From the NCBI GenBank assembly GCA_902535565.1, contig CACAUH010000065.1, positions 1 through 7,224 of the forward strand: DNA of 7,224 nt. Direction: 5' to 3'. Positions 1 to 7,110 of the stretch are shown piece after piece. The stretch comes from an uncultured Bacteroidota bacterium (GTDB taxonomy: Bacteria > Bacteroidota > Bacteroidia > Flavobacteriales > UA16). The translations under genes were made by a program, and so were the position numbers. Under the pieces are notes generated by a model that saw only the letters and a program-made list of their open reading frames with translations, ran no database searches and had not been told where the DNA came from. Each line of letters opens with the position of its first letter. Position 1 is the stretch's first letter.

Positions 1-2366
1 TTCTTCGGGCAGACAGGGTTGGGGATGAGTTTGGTGTTCAGTATGCCTTTTTGGGAGGAGGAGATGCATATCGTCGAATGGATGAGGTGGCAGAGACTGG
101 GGGCGCTTTGATTGTTCCCCTTGATTTTCCCTCTGCTATCGATGTGTCCGATCCGTATCTCGCTCGACTCGTTTCTCTCGAGGAGATGAAACATTGGGAA
201 TGGGCGCCATACAATGCGGGCAAGGTGTCAGAGGCCGGAATTCCAATGGCACTGACGATGCACGGTGTGGACAAGGGCAAGGATTTTATGGCCAACCTGA
301 AAAAGGCCGTGGAGCATGGATTGTCGGAAGATGCTGCCCTTGCTGCATTGACCTCGGTTCCGGCGGACCTGATTGGCGCTGGGGATCGCGTTGGTCGACT
401 TGCCCCGGGTCTCGAGGCCAACTTCATCGTTTCTGAAGGTCCGCTTTTCGAGGCGGGCAGTGTTCTGCGCACCACCGTCGTTCAGGGGGTTCGACATGAC
501 ATCGATGCTGAACCGGAGGCTGAGGTGGACGGACGGTACAGTCTCAACCTCGATGGCAGGGATTTGGTGCTTGAGCTTAAAACAGGGAAAAAGGGCACTG
601 AGGGAAAATGGTGGCCTGTGGGCACTGCCGAGGAGGAGGTTGATTCTCTGGCGGGCAAGGCCAAAGTCAGTTTGGATGGACGTGACCTCGTGCTTCGTGT
701 GCTGGATGATGTGGTCGGAGCGTATCGTCTGGTGGGCAATGTATACGAGGGCAGTCGGATTATTGAAGGGAGAGGAGAACGTCCCGACGGAACGTGGATT
801 GAATGGGCGGCACTTCGCCAAGGAGACGGCGGAAAAAAGAAATCCAAATCGCGGCCTGAGGAAGAACAGGAGGATGCAACCGATGCTCTGGCAGCAGTTC
901 AAGAAGACGGTGAAGCAGAAGCAGTGGAGGTGGGCCCTATGGTCCCGAGTCCCATTACTTATCCTTTCACTGCCTATGGCCGGACGCAAATTCCCGACCG
1001 AGGCAGTTGGCATTTCGTGGGGGCCACAGTGTGGACTTGTGGTTTGCAGGGCAAAATAGAAGGCGGTGAGGTTATCGTTCACAACGGCCGAATCAAAGCT
1101 GTTGGACGGGATTTGGTGCCCGAGGAGGTGTTTGGAAAGAACGCTCCGGAGTTGATTCGGATCGACGCCAAGGGCAAGCACATTACGCCGGGCATCCTCG
1201 ACGAGCATACCCATATCGCAGCAAGTCGGGGCATCAATGAGGGCACTCAGGCCTCCAGTGCCGAGGTTAGTATTGGCACGGTAGTCAACAGCGAGGACGT
1301 TAACATCTATCGTCACCTCGCCGGTGGTGTGACCGCCGGTCAGATTCTTCATGGATCGGCCAACCCCATTGGCGGTCAAAGCGGCATCATCAAGTTTCGC
1401 TGGGGGATGTCGCCAGAGGAGATGCAGATTGAGGATGCAGATCCGTTCATCAAATTCGCACTCGGCGAGAATGTCAAGCAGTCCAATTGGGGGGATTACC
1501 AGACCGTGCGGTTTCCCCAGACCCGCATGGGGGTGGAGCAGGTGTACTATGACCATTTCCACAGGGCCCGCGAGTATGGCCAAGAGTGGGATGCATATCG
1601 CGCAGCGTTGAAGGCCACGCCGCGTCGTTTGCTAAGGCAGGGGAAAGGCCCCAAGGTTCCCCGTCGCGATTTGGAGCTGGAGACGCTGCTGCAGATTCTG
1701 GATTCTGAGCGTTTTGTGACGTGCCACAGTTACCGGCAAGACGAGATCAACATGTTGATGCATGTGGCCGACTCGATGGGCTTCACCTTGAACACGTTCA
1801 CGCACATCCTCGAGGGCTACAAGGTGGCCGACAAGATGGCCGAACACGGTGCTGGAGGCTCCAGTTTTAGCGATTGGTGGGCCTACAAGTTTGAGGTGAA
1901 GGATGCCATCCCATATAACGGTGCATTGTTGTGGGAAAATGGGGTTGTGACTGCCTTCAATTCGGACGATCGGGAGATGGCCCGCCGTCTGAATCAGGAG
2001 GCGGCCAAGGCCGTCAAATACGGTGGTGTTCCTGAGGAGGAGGCCCTCAAGTTTGTCACGCTAAACCCAGCCATTCTGCTTCACCTCGACGACCGAATTG
2101 GGTCTCTAGAGGTTGGAAAGGACGCTGACCTCGTGGTCTGGAGTGACCACCCGTTGAGCATTTATGCAAAGTGCGAGCAAACGTATGTCGATGGCCGCCG
2201 CCTGTTTGATCACGAGGAGGACCTTGTGATGAGGGAGGCCATGCGGGCGGAGAGGGCCCGGATCATCCAGCGCATGCTCGATGCTCCAGGCGCGGACAAG
2301 CGACGACCGATGGAGCGAATCCCGCCACATTATCACTGTGACACCATAACCGAAGAGAACCAATGA
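1..2366 (+). CDS. Two-domain amidohydrolase (imidazolonepropionase-like), 5' partial
   Basis: The frame is open to the left edge (first full codon at 3), so about 787 residues of a longer protein are present; relatives I recall are about 1000 residues and exported. Order: the end of a first amidohydrolase-like domain (about 3-500, with the family ending 'LAPGLEANF'); a beta-rich spacer (about 520-810); a charged linker (822-935); and a second, complete amidohydrolase domain (about 960-2220). The second domain has PGILDEHTH with metal-ligand histidines at 1206 and 1212, further histidines at 1725 (TCHSY) and 1803 (FTHIL), and the aspartate of NSDD at 1965. This is a complete set for a metal-dependent hydrolase of the HutI-like (COG1228) group. 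The retained part of the first domain has ALTMHG where an active member would carry a TDS/SDS-type aspartate, so that domain is probably not catalytic. The C-terminus carries HYHCD (2328-2342). The stop overlaps the next gene. The substrate is unknown; cyclic amides or peptides are only a family-level guess. Confidence 0.88.
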   Translation, partial: LRADRVGDEFGVQYAFLGGGDAYRRMDEVAETGGALIVPLDFPSAIDVSDPYLARLVSLEEMKHWEWAPYNAGKVSEAGIPMALTMHGVDKGKDFMANLKKAVEHGLSEDAALAALTSVPADLIGAGDRVGRLAPGLEANFIVSEGPLFEAGSVLRTTVVQGVRHDIDAEPEAEVDGRYSLNLDGRDLVLELKTGKKGTEGKWWPVGTAEEEVDSLAGKAKVSLDGRDLVLRVLDDVVGAYRLVGNVYEGSRIIEGRGERPDGTWIEWAALRQGDGGKKKSKSRPEEEQEDATDALAAVQEDGEAEAVEVGPMVPSPITYPFTAYGRTQIPDRGSWHFVGATVWTCGLQGKIEGGEVIVHNGRIKAVGRDLVPEEVFGKNAPELIRIDAKGKHITPGILDEHTHIAASRGINEGTQASSAEVSIGTVVNSEDVNIYRHLAGGVTAGQILHGSANPIGGQSGIIKFRWGMSPEEMQIEDADPFIKFALGENVKQSNWGDYQTVRFPQTRMGVEQVYYDHFHRAREYGQEWDAYRAALKATPRRLLRQGKGPKVPRRDLELETLLQILDSERFVTCHSYRQDEINMLMHVADSMGFTLNTFTHILEGYKVADKMAEHGAGGSSFSDWWAYKFEVKDAIPYNGALLWENGVVTAFNSDDREMARRLNQEAAKAVKYGGVPEEEALKFVTLNPAILLHLDDRIGSLEVGKDADLVVWSDHPLSIYAKCEQTYVDGRRLFDHEEDLVMREAMRAERARIIQRMLDAPGADKRRPMERIPPHYHCDTITEENQ
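549..695 (+). repeat. Repeated LDGRDLVL peptide motif in the inter-domain spacer
   Basis: The octapeptide LDGRDLVL is encoded twice, at 549-572 and 672-695, 123 bases apart. The two copies use different codons for most residues. It is therefore a protein-level repeat, either an old duplication or convergent beta-strands, not a recent DNA duplication. It lies in the beta-rich section between the two amidohydrolase domains, where the preceding residues are also similar (short hydrophobic-polar alternation). This suggests two equivalent strands or hairpins of a small beta-barrel or sandwich. Confidence 0.5.
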
Positions 2367-3730
2367 ACTGCGCGATGATTCAGAATATGGCAGCCATGAA
2401 AGTTCCGGTTCTCCTTGCTTGTGTTGCGCTGGCTCTGACTGCTTTCGCTCAGCCTAATCTCACGCCCGGCGGCGTCCAAACAGAGCGCATCCTTGTCCTT
2501 GGCGGAACGGCCCACCTCGGCACAGGTGAAGTCTTGGAAAATGCGGCCATTGGCTTTGCTGATGGCTTTATTGATTTTGTCGGTGCAGCCCGCGATGTGG
2601 ACCCCAAGCGATATGGGCGTGTCGTAGATGCTTCAGAAAAACACATCTATCCCGGCTTCATTGCGCCCAACAGCACGCTTGGCCTGATGGAGGTGGCTGC
2701 GGTGCGCGCTTCCCGAGACTATGCAGAGGTGGGCACCTTCAAGCCAAATGTCCGCAGTGTGATTGCCTACAATGCAGCTTCGGACATCACCCCTACGGTT
2801 CGAACGAATGGCGTCTTGATGGGCCAGATTACGCCCCGTGGCGGGGTCATCGGTGGCTCGAGCTCCGTGGTGCAGTTTGACGCATGGAATTGGGAGGACG
2901 CGGTGGTGCGCGCAGATGACGGCATTCATCTCTATTGGCCGTCCACGCACCACAAGCATTTTGAGGATGGTCGGGCCCAGTTGCGGAAGCGCAAAACCTA
3001 TGACCAGAAGCTCCATGAGATTCGGGACTTCTTTTCGCGTGCCCGTGCTTATGCTGAGGGAACACCGATTAAGCGAGACCTGCGAATGGAGGCGATGAAG
3101 GGCCTATTTGTCGATGGAAACCGAAAGGCTCCGGGAGCTGCGACATTGTTTATTCATGCCAACGATGCCAAGCAGATTGCGGAGGTCATTCGGTTCAAAC
3201 GCGCTGAAGATCTCGACCGGGTGGTTTTGGTGGGCGGTGTTGACAGCTGGATGCTGGCTGACCCATTGCGGGAAAACGACATCGCTGTGATGCTTCAGCG
3301 CACCCACTCGGTACCGCGCTTTGCGGAGGATGACATTGACTTGCCCTACAAACTGCCGAAGCTCCTCGAAGACGAGGGGGTCGAATATTGCTTGCAAGGC
3401 GAAGGCCGGATGCCCGAGATGAACACCCGGAATTTGCCCTTCTTCGCGGGCACGGCTGTTGCTCATGGACTGGAGTATGAGCAGGCTGTTCGGGCGTTGA
3501 CCCTCTCCACTGCCCGTATTTTGGGCATCGATGATGTTTGTGGGTCTCTCGAACCGGGTAAGGATGCAACGCTGTTCATCTCAGCTGGAGACGCCCTCGA
3601 CATGCTGGGCAATGACGTCGAGTCTGCTTGGATACAGGGCCGTGACGTGGTCTTGGACAACAAGCAGATTCAGCTGTATCAGAAGTACAAAGCCAAATAC
3701 GACGCTCAGCGCGCTGCCGATAAACGCTGA
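2363..3730 (+). CDS. Exported amidohydrolase-family protein lacking the HxH metal motif
   Basis: The protein has 455 residues from the ATG at 2363, which overlaps the upstream stop as ATGA and follows a purine-rich AGAGAA; this favours translational coupling. An in-frame ATG at 2396 would give a more classical signal peptide (MKVPVLLACVALALTAFA, then QPN), so the true start may be there; both starts predict export. After the signal comes the small beta domain of composite amidohydrolases (ILVLGGTAHLGTGEV), then the barrel. At the first strand, where active members have PGFIDxHxH, this protein has PGFIAPNST (2651-2677), so both histidines are gone. Other histidines remain at 3155 (FIHAND) and 3305 (RTHSVPR). 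The expected aspartate region reads CLQGEGR before RNLPFFAGTAVAHGL. The end, SLEPGKDATLFIS, is typical of the family. From memory, flavobacterial homologues share PNST, so this is probably a family trait, not decay. A catalytically dead partner or a different chemistry are both possible. Confidence 0.88.
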   Translation: MNCAMIQNMAAMKVPVLLACVALALTAFAQPNLTPGGVQTERILVLGGTAHLGTGEVLENAAIGFADGFIDFVGAARDVDPKRYGRVVDASEKHIYPGFIAPNSTLGLMEVAAVRASRDYAEVGTFKPNVRSVIAYNAASDITPTVRTNGVLMGQITPRGGVIGGSSSVVQFDAWNWEDAVVRADDGIHLYWPSTHHKHFEDGRAQLRKRKTYDQKLHEIRDFFSRARAYAEGTPIKRDLRMEAMKGLFVDGNRKAPGAATLFIHANDAKQIAEVIRFKRAEDLDRVVLVGGVDSWMLADPLRENDIAVMLQRTHSVPRFAEDDIDLPYKLPKLLEDEGVEYCLQGEGRMPEMNTRNLPFFAGTAVAHGLEYEQAVRALTLSTARILGIDDVCGSLEPGKDATLFISAGDALDMLGNDVESAWIQGRDVVLDNKQIQLYQKYKAKYDAQRAADKR

Positions 3731-3735
3731 TGAGG

Positions 3736-3782
3736 TGGTCCGCTTGAAGTGCAGGACCAGATTCTGTCGATGCAGCTTTTTT
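3736..3782 (+). terminator. Weak candidate terminator in the convergent gap
   Basis: Six bases after the amidohydrolase stop lies an exact inverted repeat TGGTCC (3736-3741) / GGACCA (3754-3759) with a 12-base loop. A run of six T (3777-3782) follows, but 17 bases after the stem, too far for a standard intrinsic terminator. A second small inverted repeat, TGACG/CGTCA (3798-3802/3809-3813), overlaps the trpS stop on the other strand and has no T run. These are the only structures seen in the 80-base gap between the convergent genes. Confidence 0.25.
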
Positions 3783-3810
3783 GCGGTAGAACGTACGTGA
3801 CGGATTTGCG

Positions 3811-4785
3811 TCAGTAGCCGAAGGCGCTTCGCAGTCGATTTACAGTTGCATTTGCTACAACGCGGGCTTTGTCTGCCCCCTTGGCGAGCTCGGCATCCAG
3901 GGCTGGAAGGTCCGCCATGTATCTGTTGAAGGTGTCGCGTTCTTGGGCGAACCCATCGACCAAGGCTCCGAGAAGGTCTTTCTTGGCGTGCCCCCAGCCG
4001 TACCCTCCAGCCACGAGTTGGCTGGCCATGGCGTTGGCTTCTTCCGGAGAGGCGACGAGTTTGTAGATCTGGTAGACCACGGATGAATCTGGATCCTTGG
4101 GGTCTTCTAGTGGTGTGGCGTCGGTGACAATCTGTTTGTTGATGGCCTTCTTCAGTGCTTTTTCATCGGCGAAAGGGTCCAAGAGGTTGCCCTTGGACTT
4201 GGACATTTTGGCACCGTCCGTACCGGGGACATACATGGTGGCCTCGTTGGTCCGGGCTTTGGGTTCGATGAGGATTTCTCGACCCACTTTGTGGTTGATG
4301 CGCCCGGCGACGTCGCGCGCCATTTCGAGGTGCTGCAATTGGTCCTTGCCCACGGGAACCTCGTTGGCATCATAGGCGAGGATGTCCGCGGCCATCAGCA
4401 TGGGATAACTGAACAGACCGGCATTGACGTCTTCGAGCCGATCGGATTTGTCCTTGAAGCTGTGGGCCAGTGTGAGGCGATTGTAGGGGAAGAAGCAACT
4501 GAGGTACCAGGCCAATTCTGTGCATTGGGGCACGTCACTCTGGCGATAGAATACCGTGCGGTCCGTATCCAAGCCGCAGGCGAGCCAGGCGGCGGCGGCG
4601 GCATAAGTGTTGGCCCGGAGTTCTGACCCGTCTTTGATTTGGGTGAGGCTGTGCAGGTCCGCAATGAAAAGGAAGGACTCGTCTTGGGTGTCCTGAGCCA
4701 ATTCGATGGCTGGGCGAATGGCACCCAGTACGTTTCCCAAATGGGGCGTGCCGGTGCTTTGTATGCCGGTTAGAATGCGGGCCAT
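3811..4785 (-). CDS. trpS: Tryptophanyl-tRNA synthetase
   Basis: The 324-residue product, the usual length for bacterial TrpRS, charges tRNA-Trp with tryptophan in the cytoplasm. It is a class I enzyme. The HIGH-type ATP motif is TPHLGN (residues 13-18) after the typical start ARILTGIQSTG. The active-site stretch MAADILAYDANEVPVGKDQ (131-149) binds the substrate. The KMSKS loop is intact at residues 193-197 (GAKMSKSKGN). The ATG at 4785 places the HIGH motif at the normal distance from the N-terminus, and no longer start is needed. It is the last gene of the minus-strand cluster, 20 bases after the bacilliredoxin stop, and probably shares its transcript with aspS. No RNA leader, T-box or strong Shine-Dalgarno site is visible in the 20-base gap. 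Confidence 0.96.
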   Translation of the reverse strand: MARILTGIQSTGTPHLGNVLGAIRPAIELAQDTQDESFLFIADLHSLTQIKDGSELRANTYAAAAAWLACGLDTDRTVFYRQSDVPQCTELAWYLSCFFPYNRLTLAHSFKDKSDRLEDVNAGLFSYPMLMAADILAYDANEVPVGKDQLQHLEMARDVAGRINHKVGREILIEPKARTNEATMYVPGTDGAKMSKSKGNLLDPFADEKALKKAINKQIVTDATPLEDPKDPDSSVVYQIYKLVASPEEANAMASQLVAGGYGWGHAKKDLLGALVDGFAQERDTFNRYMADLPALDAELAKGADKARVVANATVNRLRSAFGY

Positions 4786-4805
4786 GCGATTGTCGTGATC
4801 TGTGA

Positions 4806-5216
4806 TCAGCAGAACTCGTCGTATGTCGCCTTGAGGTGGGAGGCAATCATCTCTGCGGTCCGGCCTTCAATGTGATGGCGCTCCACCATGTGTACCAATT
4901 TTCCGTCTTTGAAGATGGCCACGGAGGGGCTGCTTGGCGGGTATGGCAGGGTGTGTTTGCGAACCCGTTCTACAGCCTCGAGGTCGAATCCAGCAAAGGC
5001 AGTGTACATGTGATCGGGAAGCTTGCCGTGGTCGAGTGAGGCTTTGACGCCGGGGCGCATGGAGCCAGCGGCGCATCCGCAAACGCTGTTGAGGACGACC
5101 ATGGAGGTGCCTTCAGCCGCGAGGGCGGAATCGACTGCAGCGGCGTTGAGTAATTCTGTGAAGCCAGCTTCTGTTAGCTCGGCTTTCATGGGGGTAACAA
5201 TTTCGGCGGGATACAT
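4806..5216 (-). CDS. BrxA/BrxB-family bacilliredoxin (YphP/YqiW, DUF1094)
   Basis: The 136-residue thioredoxin-like protein carries the family's signature CGC motif (NSVCGCAAG, cysteines at residues 46 and 48, codons 5073-5081). It also has the SPSVAIF segment that holds the conserved cis-proline region (PSSPSVAIF), the RHHIEG stretch near the end and a C-terminal cysteine, which Bacillus BrxA also has. In Firmicutes these proteins remove bacillithiol from S-bacillithiolated proteins after oxidative stress; disulfide isomerase activity has also been proposed. There is no signal peptide, so it should be cytoplasmic. The ATG at 5216 lies 9 bases after the aspS stop, and trpS follows 20 bases downstream, so it is embedded in a synthetase operon. 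Whether this organism makes bacillithiol cannot be seen here. BrxA and BrxB cannot be told apart by eye, so no symbol is given. Confidence 0.93.
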   Translation of the reverse strand: MYPAEIVTPMKAELTEAGFTELLNAAAVDSALAAEGTSMVVLNSVCGCAAGSMRPGVKASLDHGKLPDHMYTAFAGFDLEAVERVRKHTLPYPPSSPSVAIFKDGKLVHMVERHHIEGRTAEMIASHLKATYDEFC

Positions 5217-5225
5217 GGGGCAAAG

Positions 5226-6983
5226 TTATTCTTTGTCAGAAGCGGTGGAGGCCAAGAAAAGTTCCTCGTATTGTTCTTGGTGAATGGTGCTTGGGGCGTC
5301 AATCATGACGTCCCGGCCTTGGTTGTTTTTCGGGAAAGCGATGAAGTCGCGAATGGTGTTCACGCCACCGAGCAGCGAGCACAGGCGGTCGAAGCCGAGA
5401 GCAAGGCCACCATGTGGTGGGGCGCCGTAACGGAAGGCGTTCATCAGGAAGCCAAACTGGGCCTCAGCCTCTTCTGGGCTAAAGCCCAAAAGGTCAAACA
5501 TTCGGGCTTGGATTGCCTTGTCATGAATTCGGATGGACCCGCCGCCGATTTCGACGCCGTTTATCACCATATCGTAAGCATTGGCCCTGACCGCACCTGG
5601 ATCGGACTCGATCATGCCCATGTGCTCTGGCTTTGGAGAGGTGAATGGGTGGTGCATGGCGTGGTATCGCTCGGTGTCTTCGTCCCATTCGAGCAGCGGG
5701 AAATCCACAACCCACAGAGGCTTGAAGTCAAATGGATCTCGGAGGCCGAGTTCGGAGCCCATGTGCAAACGAAGTTCGGCGAGTTGTTTGCGTGTGGCGT
5801 GGAGATCGCCGCAGAGGACCAGCATTAGGTCGCCAGCTTGTGCGCCGGTGTGTGTCGCCCATTTTGCCAAAGCATCTTGGTCGTAAAACTTGTCGACGCT
5901 GGATTTGAAACTGCCATCGGCGTTGCACTTGCAGTGCACAAGACCGCGAGCACCAATTTGTGGGCGCTTGACCCAGTCGGTCAGTCCGTCGAGTTGTTTG
6001 CGCGTGTATTCGGCTGCGCCAGGGACCACAATGCCGAGAACCGCTTCTGCACTGTCGAAGACATTGAACCCAACGCCCTGAGTGACAGGAGCCATGTCTT
6101 TGAATTCCATGCCAAATCGCAGGTCCGGTTTGTCGATGCCGTACTTCTCCATGGCCTCGTCATAGGTCATGCGCGGAAAGCCGCCGATTTCCCTGTCGAG
6201 GACGGTTTTGAACAGGTGACGGACCAACCCCTCGAAGGTGTTCAGGATGTCCTCCTGTTCGACGAAGCTCATTTCGCAGTCCACTTGGGTGAACTCCGGT
6301 TGGCGGTCGGCGCGCAGGTCTTCATCGCGGAAGCACTTGACGATTTGATAGTATTTATCAAAACCACTGACCATCAAGAGTTGCTTGAAGGTTTGGGGGC
6401 TTTGGGGAAGGGCATAGAACTGCCCGGGGTTCATTCGACTTGGCACGACAAAGTCGCGCGCGCCCTCCGGCGTGGATTTGATGAGAACCGGCGTTTCTAC
6501 GTCGATGAAGTCGATGCTGTCGAGGTACTTCCGGGTCTCGATGTTGATGCGGTGGCGGAGGAACAGGTTTCGTTGGACCGGGCCTCGGCGCAAATCCAGA
6601 TAGCGGTATTGCATGCGCAGGTCATCCCCTCCATCGGTATCGTCTTCTATCGTGAAGGGCGGGGTGTCTGCTGCGTTGAGAATGGTCAGGTCTTGAACTT
6701 GAATCTCGATCTCTCCGGTCGGGATTTGCATGTTCTTGGACTCGCGCTCGCAGACCAGGCCAGAGGCTTTGACCACGAACTCTCGGCCCAGTTTTCGCGC
6801 CTGACCGCAGAGGTCGGCGTCGGTGTCCATGTTGAACGCGAGCTGCGTGATGCCGTAACGGTCACGAAGGTCGACGAAGGTGAGGCCGCCGAGGTTGCGG
6901 GCCCGCTGGACCCATCCGCTCAGGATGACGGTTTGTCCGATGTGGTCGGGGCGGAGTTCGCCGCAGGTGTGGGAACGGTGCAT
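5226..6983 (-). CDS. aspS: Aspartyl-tRNA synthetase
   Basis: The 585-residue class II synthetase charges tRNA-Asp in the cytoplasm. Order: an N-terminal anticodon-binding OB fold (about 1-105, start [33 protein letters not shown]); the catalytic core with QSPQ (194-197); motif 2 [16 protein letters not shown] (218-233); the bacterial insertion domain (about 270-415); then GGGSIRIHD and motif 3 GLALGFDRL (526-534). Length and insertion are those of the bacterial type. The frame can be extended to a GTG at 7031. The ATG at 6983 is preferred because MxRSHxCGEL is the conserved N-terminus and because a -7-like promoter box lies across the extension. It is the first gene of the aspS-bacilliredoxin-trpS cluster. 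Whether it also charges tRNA-Asn cannot be judged from this window. Confidence 0.97.
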   Translation of the reverse strand: MHRSHTCGELRPDHIGQTVILSGWVQRARNLGGLTFVDLRDRYGITQLAFNMDTDADLCGQARKLGREFVVKASGLVCERESKNMQIPTGEIEIQVQDLTILNAADTPPFTIEDDTDGGDDLRMQYRYLDLRRGPVQRNLFLRHRINIETRKYLDSIDFIDVETPVLIKSTPEGARDFVVPSRMNPGQFYALPQSPQTFKQLLMVSGFDKYYQIVKCFRDEDLRADRQPEFTQVDCEMSFVEQEDILNTFEGLVRHLFKTVLDREIGGFPRMTYDEAMEKYGIDKPDLRFGMEFKDMAPVTQGVGFNVFDSAEAVLGIVVPGAAEYTRKQLDGLTDWVKRPQIGARGLVHCKCNADGSFKSSVDKFYDQDALAKWATHTGAQAGDLMLVLCGDLHATRKQLAELRLHMGSELGLRDPFDFKPLWVVDFPLLEWDEDTERYHAMHHPFTSPKPEHMGMIESDPGAVRANAYDMVINGVEIGGGSIRIHDKAIQARMFDLLGFSPEEAEAQFGFLMNAFRYGAPPHGGLALGFDRLCSLLGGVNTIRDFIAFPKNNQGRDVMIDAPSTIHQEQYEELFLASTASDKE

Positions 6984-7020
6984 GTGCTTGGTTGCGACCG
7001 GAGGTGCCGGGTCTGCTTTG

Positions 7021-7028
7021 CAAAGGTA
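7021..7028 (-). promoter_or_regulatory. aspS: Candidate Bacteroidota -7 promoter box for aspS
   Basis: On the minus strand this octamer reads TACCTTTG, an exact match to the Bacteroidota -7 consensus TAnnTTTG. A start point about 7 bases downstream would give a leader of roughly 30 bases before the ATG at 6983. No clear -33 TTG/TTTG element sits at the expected spacing, so the assignment rests on the -7 box and its position. It would drive the whole aspS-bacilliredoxin-trpS cluster. Confidence 0.4.
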
Positions 7029-7042
7029 CACCGGGACCGGAC

Positions 7043-7055
7043 CGGAAGGCTTCCG
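7043..7055. promoter_or_regulatory. 13-base palindrome in the divergent aspS / carboxylase spacer
   Basis: CGGAAGGCTTCCG is a perfect 6+1+6 inverted repeat in the 127-base spacer between two divergent genes, about 15 bases upstream of the candidate aspS -7 box. It directly follows a GGACCGGACC tandem. Its position suits a regulator-binding site, but a 12-base match in GC-rich DNA can arise by chance, and no regulator gene is adjacent. Confidence 0.22.
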
Positions 7056-7110
7056 TCTGCAAGGTGCTCTTCACATCCGGTTCTTCCTTCTTCCGCAGTA
7101 GTTTCGGGGC

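Noticed and set aside
228..1583. 451-codon open frame on the minus strand under the fused amidohydrolase
   Set aside because: It is antisense to a gene with clear family motifs, its translation shows no recognisable domain and an unusual His/Pro/Arg-rich composition, and such frames arise from codon bias in GC-rich DNA.
3791..3798. Palindrome ACGTACGT in the convergent gap
   Set aside because: At eight bases it is too short to mean much, and it has no T run or adjacent gene start to suggest a terminator or operator.
4809..4811. C-terminal cysteine of the bacilliredoxin as a novel feature
   Set aside because: Bacillus BrxA also ends in cysteine, so this is a family trait.
7098..7105. TAGTTTCG as a -7 box for the carboxylase gene
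   Set aside because: It has one mismatch to TAnnTTTG and lies only 5 bases before the ATG, leaving no room for a leader; no matching -33 element was seen.
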